A stretch of 40,373 nt of DNA, from positions 1 to 40,373 of the IMG/VR virus record IMGVR_UViG_3300042350_002363, one strand, 5' to 3'. Below the pieces are notes generated by a model. The model saw only the letters and a program-made list of their open reading frames with translations. It did no database searches and was not told the origin of the DNA. Each line of letters starts with the position of its first letter. Position 1 is the first letter of the stretch. This DNA is from a virus. Below, piece by piece: positions 7,613 to 12,469 of this stretch. The position numbers and the translations under genes were made by a program.

Positions 7613-7900
7613 CTTCCCGGTGATGACTTCCCCGAAATCCTCGGCGGTTGCCGGCCAGATGATTCGCGGGGTGCCTGGGCCGAGGTAGTTCTGCTCGATG
7701 CGGTCGGTGACGAAGCAGCGTGCCTCGGCCATCGACATGTTCTCGTTGTCGCGCAGGCGTGCGGCGATCATCTCGGCGCTGTATACGGCGACGGGTATGC
7801 AGTTCTCCTCGTCTGGGCGGGGGTACATGATCCCGAGGAGGCAGTCATCGAACTGCGCTAGGAGGATGGGATTGTGCTTCGGTCGACGCCTTCCCGCCAT
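7610..7900 (-). CDS. Hypothetical protein, 96 aa
   Basis: 96 residues from the ATG at 7900 (MAGRRRPKHNPILLAQFDDC...). The in-frame extension to 8017 runs into repetitive noncoding sequence and is rejected. Visible features are a basic start, a hydrophobic ILLAQFDDCLLGIMY segment, and AVYSAEMIAARLRDNENMSMAEARCFVTDRIE, probably two helices. I do not recognise a family. As the first gene of the left minus-strand block it is the one nearest the 980-bp noncoding control region, so its promoter probably lies within 7901-8100, where however I cannot point to a clear -35/-10 pair on this strand. Confidence 0.55.
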   Translation of the reverse strand: MAGRRRPKHNPILLAQFDDCLLGIMYPRPDEENCIPVAVYSAEMIAARLRDNENMSMAEARCFVTDRIEQNYLGPGTPRIIWPATAEDFGEVITGK

Positions 7901-8351
7901 GCGGGCGATGCTACAGAGCGTTCGTTTCGTTTCGCGTCTCGCAATGAAACGATGGTTTTTCAGGACGCCGCTCGCTGCGCTCCGCTGCGCTTCGCCTATG
8001 GCTCCGCTCCGCTCCACTCGCGGCGCCTGGGGTGCGCCGGCGACAGGGGAGGGATCATTCCGATCCGTCCTTCGCTTCGCTCAGGACTCTGCGGGGCGCT
8101 TCGCGCCCCCCGAACCACGGATTTCAGTTCACGTGGTGAGCGCAGAGGGCGTGACCCCGCGAGGGGGCCACCACGATCAGCCCACGCGGAGCCGCGCTGT
8201 CGGTTGTAGCGACGATTTTCACCATTTCGCTGGAGGACTGCCAGCCGCTGCCATCGTCGGGGAGCGCGCCCTTTCGGGCGGCGCAGGATAGGGTCATGCC
8301 CTGCGTCTACATCCATGCTCCCCTACCGCGCCGGGAGCTGCGTGCGGCATT

Positions 8352-8380
8352 GTTGCCCCTGAAGGCACCTGCGGTACAAT
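8352..8380 (+). promoter_or_regulatory. Sigma70-type promoter
   Basis: TTGCCC (8352-8357), 17-bp spacer, TACAAT (8375-8380). Expected start near 8387. It points towards the small-RNA candidate and the lone gene at 8880. Confidence 0.55.
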
Positions 8381-8386
8381 GCGACC

Positions 8387-8480
8387 GGATTGGATTAGCT
8401 GGCTGCATGATACCGATCTCTCGGGGCATGCAAGCGAAATTTGCAGACGGCCGCAAGCACGCTTGCGGTCGTTCTGTTTC
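8387..8480 (+). ncRNA. Candidate small RNA
   Basis: Starts ~7 bp after a good -10 box. It folds into a nested hairpin at 8404-8432 (TGCATG/CATGCA outside, CCGA/TCGG inside, TCTC loop) and then a hairpin at 8446-8473 whose stem is 12 bp including three G-U pairs, with the 4-nt loop CACG, followed by CTGTTT. This is promoter, structured body and terminator-like end in about 94 nt, with no sensible reading frame. The T-run is weak, so read-through to the gene at 8880 is possible, and the element could instead be its leader. I recognise no known RNA family. Confidence 0.4.
8446..8480 (+). terminator. Terminator-like hairpin
   Basis: Perfect core CCGCAAG/CTTGCGG around loop CACG, extended to 12 pairs with G-U pairs, followed by CTGTTTC. 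The U-tract is short, so termination may be partial. Confidence 0.4.
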
Positions 8481-8574
8481 CGGGGTATGGTTCCCGCGTC
8501 AGGCGCGCCTCTCTGACGAGGCAGAGCGGCAAGTCGCCGCCGAGCGCGGCGCGACCTGACTGAACCCCCGGAAG

Positions 8575-8614
8575 CGCGGCCTGGTCGACGAAAGTCCCGG
8601 GCCGCGTTTCGTTT
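8575..8614 (+). terminator. Second possible terminator
   Basis: CGCGGCC (8575-8581) pairs with GGCCGCG (8600-8606) across an 18-nt loop and is followed by TTTCGTTT. It may back up the hairpin at 8446 or be part of a longer leader fold. Confidence 0.35.
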
Positions 8615-8651
8615 CTGGTCACATACGACCGATTCACGTGTGACGAGACGT

Positions 8652-8673
8652 TGACACTTGCCGTCAAGTATCA
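8652..8673. promoter_or_regulatory. Operator-like imperfect palindrome
   Basis: Arms TGACACTTG and CAAGTATCA around CCGT; 8 of 9 arm positions are complementary. It overlaps a TTGACA at 8651-8656. Close by are GTCACA (8618-8623) with TGTGAC (8639-8644), and GTCACATGAC (8681-8690). The clustering suggests binding sites for a dimeric repressor or activator upstream of the gene at 8880. Confidence 0.4.
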
Positions 8674-8700
8674 TCACTTTGTCACATGACTAGTTTGGTA

Positions 8701-8737
8701 GGCAGGTGGGCAGCGCCAGGTCTTAGCCTGGCCTGCC
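8701..8737 (+). other. Two-tier hairpin in leader of the lone plus gene
   Basis: GGCAG (8701-8705) pairs with CTGCC (8733-8737), and inside it GCCAGG (8715-8720) pairs with CCTGGC (8727-8732) with loop TCTTAG. There is no T-run, so it is not a terminator; it may be a 5' leader structure. Confidence 0.4.
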
Positions 8738-8879
8738 CTACGGCGGAATGCGTTTGCTACACCAAGGGTTGCGCTGCACCGGGCCGTGCCTCGCGGCCTT
8801 TCTGCCGATGCCCCTGTGAGTGTTTGGCGCCGAAGCCACCTCAGACTCACCCCTCCGCACCGAGAGTATACCTACGCAA

Positions 8880-9464
8880 ATGCCCCGCCACGCAAATCTT
8901 CCGTTTCACCTCTACGTGCAGATACACAACCTCGCGCTCGGGCCGAACATGCCCGAGGGCACGACACGCGGCATCTGGCACGCGGCGTACTGTCGGCCGG
9001 GGCAGGAGCTCCTCGCGCACGTCCTGCTCGAGACGGGCGCGCACTGGTGCGGCATCCCGCTGCACCTCATGTCAATGACCACCGCGTTCCACCCGCAGGC
9101 GGTCGCCGGCGGCGGATCACGCGAGCTCGTTCCTTGGGGCGGCATGGGCGAGCACCTCGAGGCCGTGCACCTCAACTACCTCGAGGGCCTGCCGTGCATG
9201 GGCGTTTCCCAGAAGACCGCATTGGGCGAGAGGCCCGGATTCACGGGCCGGCACACCGGGATCGTGTTCGACTGGGCGGACGGCTTCAGCCGCTACCCGC
9301 AGGAGCACAAGCCCCTGAACCTCATCGAGACGAGTTCGGGCTGGTTCATGCTGCTGCCGAACAACTACGTGCAGTACATCGACTCGCACTTCACCTCGTA
9401 CGTCAAGGGCGAGCGCGACTTCAAGAACTACCGCCGGGGCGACGAGGTGTACTGGCGTGACTGA
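8880..9464 (+). CDS. Unidentified protein, 194 aa, lone plus-strand gene
   Basis: 194 residues from the ATG at 8880 (MPRHANLPFHLYVQIHNLAL). A GTG at 8820 would add 20 residues without protein-like character, so the ATG is preferred; its ribosome site is weak (GAGAG at -15). The composition is clearly protein-like: rich in His, Trp, Tyr and Gly, with conserved-looking blocks GTTRGIWHAAYCRPGQELLAH, HWCGIPLHLMSM, ELVPWGGMGEHLEAVHLNY and GWFMLLPNNYVQYIDSHF. No signal peptide or membrane segment is seen. I recognise no family. It is the only plus gene between two minus clusters, converges on the HExxH gene, and has its own structured upstream region, as expected for an accessory (moron) gene. Confidence 0.6.
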   Translation: MPRHANLPFHLYVQIHNLALGPNMPEGTTRGIWHAAYCRPGQELLAHVLLETGAHWCGIPLHLMSMTTAFHPQAVAGGGSRELVPWGGMGEHLEAVHLNYLEGLPCMGVSQKTALGERPGFTGRHTGIVFDWADGFSRYPQEHKPLNLIETSSGWFMLLPNNYVQYIDSHFTSYVKGERDFKNYRRGDEVYWRD

Positions 9465-9565
9465 CGATTGCCGTTGGTTAACCAGTTTGTATGCGTTTCT
9501 GCAAACGGAAGCCATCACGTAAGCGGAAATCGACGCCTGTCATTGATTTGCGGATACGGCTTGGG

Positions 9566-9829
9566 TCAGGCTTCGCGCCTGTACTGGAGTTTCCACAACA
9601 GGCGAGACAGGTCGTTCGCCAAGTCGGTGACGGCTTTTTCGTCCAATTCCGGTCGGCAGCAATGTATGGCTTCGTGGAGGGTCGTGTCCAAACGATCCTC
9701 CTCGGACTGCCACGTGGCGATCCGCAGCACGCGGCCTGCGGCATGGCCCGGGTCGACCATGTTGCCGTAGTCGGCCAGGTTCGGGCTGAACCTGAGCGTC
9801 CAGTACTTGCCGCCGAGCCGGACCCTCAT
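9566..9829 (-). CDS. Small HExxH metallopeptidase-like protein, 87 aa
   Basis: 87 residues. After a beta-type start (MRVRLGGKYWTLRFSPNL, then YGNMVDPG and RVLRIATWQSEEDRLDT) comes TTLHEAIHCCRPELDEKAVTDLANDLSRLLW. LHEAIH is a zinc-binding HExxH at residues ~52-56 and the following LDEKAVTDLANDLSRLL is a helix that can bring a third acidic ligand. The layout, a short beta region and then the HExxH helix and one more helix, is that of minimal SprT/zincin-like phage proteins. It may be a peptidase or a degenerate zinc-binding fold. It is the last gene of the minus cluster that begins with the metallophosphoesterase, 7 bp after the 44-aa gene. Confidence 0.6.
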   Translation of the reverse strand: MRVRLGGKYWTLRFSPNLADYGNMVDPGHAAGRVLRIATWQSEEDRLDTTLHEAIHCCRPELDEKAVTDLANDLSRLLWKLQYRREA

Positions 9830-9836
9830 GGCCGGA

Positions 9837-9971
9837 TCACTTGAACCCGCGCTTCATCGCACGGTATGCCGATGGGCTCACCGTGGACTTCGACTTCGGT
9901 CGGCTGGTGCCGGCCCTGCGCCGTGCGTTGATGTTCGCGTACAGGCCGCGCTTCGCTGCTTTCTTTGCCAT
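9837..9971 (-). CDS. Small basic phage protein, 44 aa
   Basis: 44 residues: MAKKAAKRGLYANINARRRA then a Ser/Pro/Lys tail ending AYRAMKRGFK. The start MAKKxxKRGLYANINAKR is a very common motif in short proteins of tailed phages and prophages, usually of unknown function. It is too short for most gene finders. It follows the 88-aa gene with 2 bp spacing and precedes the HExxH gene by 7 bp. The strongly basic character suggests nucleic acid or virion binding. Identity as a real gene is supported by the recurring motif and the tight packing. Confidence 0.72.
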   Translation of the reverse strand: MAKKAAKRGLYANINARRRAGTSRPKSKSTVSPSAYRAMKRGFK

Positions 9972-9973
9972 GT

Positions 9974-10240
9974 TCAGCTCCTCGAGGTCTTGCCGCTGCA
10001 CTTCCACTTTGCGCGTGACAGGCGCAGCGGGCTGTTGGGGTTCTTCGCCGCCGCCGAGCTGCGCTGCATCTGCCCCCAGCTGCGGGCGCAGTACGCATCG
10101 CCCTTGGCGGTGCCAGGCTTGATGCGGTCGCCGCCGCCCTTGGCCTTCCCGGCCTGGCCGTAGCTCACCTTGTTGCTGCGCCCGGTCTTCGGGTTCTTCA
10201 CCACCTTCACGAATCGCTTGCCCTTCGCTGGCGTCGGCAT
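9974..10240 (-). CDS. Conserved basic phage protein, 88 aa
   Basis: 88 residues, about a quarter Lys/Arg. The core KVSYGQAGKAKGGGDRIKPGTAKGDAYCARS is a pattern I have met often in phage and prophage proteins of unknown function, ending with SPLRLSRAKWKCSGKTSRS. Two cysteines (residues ~51 and ~82) lie in conserved-looking places. A short basic protein with glycine-rich loops may bind DNA or be packaged in the virion. It lies in the minus cluster 36 bp after the metallophosphoesterase gene and 2 bp before the 44-aa gene, a pairing (this protein plus the MAKK...GLYANI protein) that recurs in phages in my recollection. Confidence 0.7.
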   Translation of the reverse strand: MPTPAKGKRFVKVVKNPKTGRSNKVSYGQAGKAKGGGDRIKPGTAKGDAYCARSWGQMQRSSAAAKNPNSPLRLSRAKWKCSGKTSRS

Positions 10241-10275
10241 GGATGCTCCTGGATCTGTCCTTCTCAGACGGTCAG

Positions 10276-11181
10276 TTACTGCGCTTCACGGACCTCGAAG
10301 CGCAGGGTACGGGTCGCGACCCCGTTCCTGCGGGCGCATTCCATCCAGAACCTGAGCCACAACGCGCCCTTTGGCTTGGGCGGCATGCCCTTCTCGACGG
10401 CCCATCCGTTGCCCTCGCTGAACTCGTCCTTGTAGCCGGGGCTCCTGACATGCAGGACGCGGTCGAGGTACGGCCTGCCGTGGAGCGACAGCCTCGCCCG
10501 CTGGATCGGCATGATCCATTCGTCGTGGGTGTGGCCCGTCCAGATCAGGTCGGCGTCCGGCAGATAGACGGCCATGCGCGCCGTCTGGATGGTGCCACGG
10601 GTGACCGGGCCGCCGCCGCCGTAACCGTGGTGCATGTACATCACGACGCTGCCGGCGACGAGCTGGCGCTGTCCCTTCTTGCGGACGAGGAACCGGACCC
10701 AGTTTGCATAACTGCCTGCATATGCACGGCAGTCCTTGTTCCGGACCTTCAGCGCCTCGACCAGGCGCTCGTTCATGTCCGTCTGATGCCGCTTGCGGAT
10801 CGCGGTTTCGTGGTTTCCGGGCGCGAACAAAAGCGCCATGTCTGCCCACGGCGCGAGGTAATCGGCGGTCGTGTTGATGACGGCATCGAGATAGCGCCCA
10901 TCCTGGTGCTCGGGCCGGCAGGCCGAGGTATCCGAGCGCGGGTCCCACTTTCCCTGCATCAGGCACAGGAAGTCACCGTTTGAAAGCCACTTCGCCCCGC
11001 GCTCCCGGCACTGGCGCATGTGCCGCTCGAACATCTGCCGATCCGCGTGGGCGTTGTCGATGTGCGCGTCGGAGATCAGGAGATATTCCTGGCTCCAGTC
11101 CTGCGACGGGCTCGATCCATCCCCATCATGCGACATCTCGACGGTGAACGATCCTGGCTGGTGCTGCGTCATCGACACCAT
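10276..11181 (-). CDS. Calcineurin-like metallophosphoesterase
   Basis: 301 residues. All five metal-binding blocks of the calcineurin-like fold are visible: ISDAH at 36-40, NGD at 68-70, GNHE at 122-125, MHHG at 183-186 and GHTH at 216-219. The enzyme should bind two metal ions and hydrolyse phosphoester bonds, either in nucleic acids or in small nucleotides. The first ~30 residues are polar and poorly conserved in look; ATGs at codons 4 and 16 are alternative starts. It heads a minus-strand cluster that diverges from the early plus operon, sharing the 154-bp control region 11182-11335. Phage members are usually placed with replication and recombination genes, where a DNA-processing role similar to SbcD would fit; the actual substrate is unknown. 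Confidence 0.85.
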   Translation of the reverse strand: MVSMTQHQPGSFTVEMSHDGDGSSPSQDWSQEYLLISDAHIDNAHADRQMFERHMRQCRERGAKWLSNGDFLCLMQGKWDPRSDTSACRPEHQDGRYLDAVINTTADYLAPWADMALLFAPGNHETAIRKRHQTDMNERLVEALKVRNKDCRAYAGSYANWVRFLVRKKGQRQLVAGSVVMYMHHGYGGGGPVTRGTIQTARMAVYLPDADLIWTGHTHDEWIMPIQRARLSLHGRPYLDRVLHVRSPGYKDEFSEGNGWAVEKGMPPKPKGALWLRFWMECARRNGVATRTLRFEVREAQ

Positions 11182-11224
11182 GCGCCGCTCAACTTACGCA
11201 CTTTCCCAGCGATTTCACGCCGTA

Positions 11225-11246
11225 AGAAATTCTTGCCGGAATTTCT
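11225..11246. promoter_or_regulatory. Perfect 22-bp inverted repeat (operator candidate)
   Basis: Arms AGAAATTC (11225-11232) and GAATTTCT (11239-11246) around TTGCCG, all 8 arm positions complementary. It is AT-rich in a GC-rich genome and centred in the divergent intergenic region. A wider pair CTTACG (11193-11198)/CGTAAG (11221-11226) overlaps it. A phage repressor/activator site controlling both directions is the natural reading. Confidence 0.55.
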
Positions 11247-11258
11247 AACGCAACCCCC

Positions 11259-11288
11259 TTGCGCCGCCGATATAGCCCGATGTATACA
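11259..11288 (+). promoter_or_regulatory. Probable early promoter
   Basis: TTGCGC (11259-11264), 18-bp spacer, TATACA (11283-11288). It lies directly downstream of the inverted repeat and 48 bp before the first early gene. Match is moderate (4/6 and 4/6). Confidence 0.4.
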
Positions 11289-11335
11289 CCCCGCATCCGA
11301 GCGCGTTGCTCGGCGCACAACACCGGAGAACTGCC

Positions 11336-11587
11336 ATGAAGGTCAGGGACACCGTCACGAACCACATCACGATTCGCCAAGAAACTCGCAGCAAGTACGA
11401 CAACGTGCTTCTCGCGGCAGCGATGGAACTGGGGGACTCGGTGAGCGCCGAGGTCATCGCGGCCAGCCGCGCCGTCGCCCAGAGCAACCTCGACGCCGAG
11501 CACGAATTCGACGCCTCCATCCTGTGGCTCCAGCAGGCCGAGAAGGACTTCCTCGCCGTCCACGCCAAGACGGAGGTGGAACTGTGA
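11336..11587 (+). CDS. Hypothetical early protein, 83 aa
   Basis: 83 residues from the ATG at 11336 (MKVRDTVTNHITIRQETRSK), preceded by GGAGA at a good distance. Largely helical and acidic, with a repeated Ala-rich central helix (SAEVIAASRAVAQSNLDAEHEFDASILWLQQAEKDFLAV). I recognise no family. It is the first gene of the plus operon, behind the palindrome and the likely promoter, so it should be among the earliest expressed. Its stop overlaps the GTG of the next gene, so translation is coupled. Confidence 0.6.
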   Translation: MKVRDTVTNHITIRQETRSKYDNVLLAAAMELGDSVSAEVIAASRAVAQSNLDAEHEFDASILWLQQAEKDFLAVHAKTEVEL

Positions 11588-11832
11588 GGCAGGACACCGA
11601 AACCCTCGTCGACCGGATCCTGGACATGGTCACCATCTGCCGGTCCGACCCGATGACACGCAAGGAACTGGCCCACCGCTGGGACGTCACGCCTCGCACC
11701 GTGAACAACATCATCGACCGCGCATACGACCTGTTCGGCGTGGTGGTCGAGCACCGGGATGGGATCGGTTACACCGTGCTCGACGTTGGAATTCTGGATC
11801 CACGCAAGCTGCGGACGAGGAGGTTCCGATGA
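11584..11832 (+). CDS. Winged-helix/HTH protein, 82 aa
   Basis: 82 residues from a GTG at 11584 that overlaps the previous stop (GTGA). The middle MTRKELAHRWDVTPRTVNNIIDRAYDLFGVVVEH is a classical HTH_11-type unit: recognition segment KELAHRWDVTPRTVNNIID followed by a wing (GVVVEHRDGIGYTVLD). This resembles DeoR/BirA-like small regulators common in phage early operons. It could regulate the operon itself or the divergent cluster, with the palindrome at 11225 as a candidate site. The longer in-frame reading from 11020 is antisense to the phosphoesterase gene and rejected. Ends in a 4-bp ATGA overlap with the next gene. Confidence 0.68.
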   Translation: MRQDTETLVDRILDMVTICRSDPMTRKELAHRWDVTPRTVNNIIDRAYDLFGVVVEHRDGIGYTVLDVGILDPRKLRTRRFR

Positions 11833-12134
11833 ACCTGTTCGACACCGCAGAGGCCGAACGGCGAAAGGTCATCGGCAAGGCCCTGGCCGCCGACCGCCGG
11901 CATGAACTCCTCGCCGCCGCACGCGGCTTTGCCGCGTTCATCGCACGCAACGGGAACACCGTCACCGCCGACGAGGTCGCGGCGCTCATGGCCGAGAACG
12001 GCCTTGACTACGCTGACCTAGGAAACGCCGCTGGCAGCGTGTTCGACGGCAAGTTCGCATGGACGGGCGAGGTGGTCGCAAGCCGCCGCCCGTCCACACA
12101 CGGTCGCCTGATTCGGGTATGGAGGCTCGCATGA
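11829..12134 (+). CDS. Phage early protein with winged-helix-like pattern, 101 aa
   Basis: 101 residues (MNLFDTAEAERRKVIGKALA). The pattern is a first helical part, then NTVTADEVAALMAENGLDYADLGNAAGSVFDGKFAWTGEVVASRRPSTHGRLIRVWRL. The ending, a short 'G-x-V-F' segment, 'SxRPSxHGRxIRVW', is one I have met in many small phage proteins whose fold looks like a winged helix. No catalytic residues are visible. Start overlaps the previous stop by ATGA and the stop overlaps the next start the same way. Function unknown; a role in regulation or replication initiation is possible but not shown. Confidence 0.62.
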   Translation: MNLFDTAEAERRKVIGKALAADRRHELLAAARGFAAFIARNGNTVTADEVAALMAENGLDYADLGNAAGSVFDGKFAWTGEVVASRRPSTHGRLIRVWRLA

Positions 12135-12469
12135 TCCTGCACGTAGACCACGTCGTTCCGCTCACGTCCGACTACGCCCGCACCAATCGCACCCTCGCCG
12201 AATACCTCGGCAGCAACGACGTATCGGTGCTCGTTGATGCCAAGTGGGTCGAGGACGAGAACGAACGCTTCCACCAGCACGGCAGCGTGCGGACGCGCTA
12301 CTGGCGCCTGAAGTCCTGGGACTTGCTCGAGATCCGGCTTGACGGCACGGCGATCAACACGCCGCACGACGTGCCGAACGATTTCCCGATGCCTGAGGTC
12401 ATCGCCATCGCCGAGGGCGGCGCGCTTCGCGACGAGCTCGAGCGACAGGGCGCGAAGGCGAAGGCATGA
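12131..12469 (+). CDS. Hypothetical early protein, 112 aa
   Basis: 112 residues from the ATG at 12131, which overlaps the previous stop (ATGA). The sequence MILHVDHVVPLTSDYARTNRTL looks beta then helical, followed by VSVLVDAKWVEDENERFHQHG, RYWRLKSWDLLEIRLDGTAIN, and an Ala/Lys-rich C-terminal helix. No known domain is recognised. It lies immediately before the methyltransferase gene, overlapping it by ATGA, so the two are co-translated. This tight link is the only hint about function: an accessory to the methyltransferase or an unrelated early protein. Confidence 0.58.
   Translation: MILHVDHVVPLTSDYARTNRTLAEYLGSNDVSVLVDAKWVEDENERFHQHGSVRTRYWRLKSWDLLEIRLDGTAINTPHDVPNDFPMPEVIAIAEGGALRDELERQGAKAKA

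Larger units (their letters stand above)
7901..8879. other. Noncoding control region with many inverted repeats
   Basis: About 980 bp without a convincing gene between divergently oriented genes. The part 7950-8060 is full of short direct repeats such as GCTGCGCT and GCTCCGCT. Hairpins visible: 8093-8109 (7-bp stem, TTC loop), 8114-8137 (ACCACG/CGTGGT), 8155-8166 (CCCC-GCGA-GGGG), 8404-8432, 8446-8473, 8575-8606 and 8701-8737. Octamer TTCACGTG occurs twice (8128, 8633). A good plus-strand promoter lies at 8352-8380. Open frames inside it have no protein-like composition. Likely roles are bidirectional transcription control, a small RNA, or a replication or packaging site; only the promoter and hairpins are directly seen. 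Confidence 0.6.

Noticed and set aside
8395-8667. 90-aa minus frame and 87-aa plus frame (8296-8559) in the control region
   Set aside because: Amino-acid composition looks random, no ribosome sites, and they overlap promoter and hairpin elements.
8651-8679. TTGACA at 8651 as a promoter
   Set aside because: No acceptable -10 at 16-18 bp; TATCAT is only 12 bp away. The element is better explained as part of the palindrome.
9474-9484. TGGTTAACCA palindrome after the lone gene as an attachment or terminator site
   Set aside because: Only 10 bp, no T-run and no second copy; a GTTTG/CAAAC pair nearby is too short to claim a terminator.
11020-11583. Upstream 188-residue extension of the HTH gene at 11584
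   Set aside because: It runs antisense over the phosphoesterase gene and through the palindromic control region; the GTG overlapping the previous stop is the natural start.
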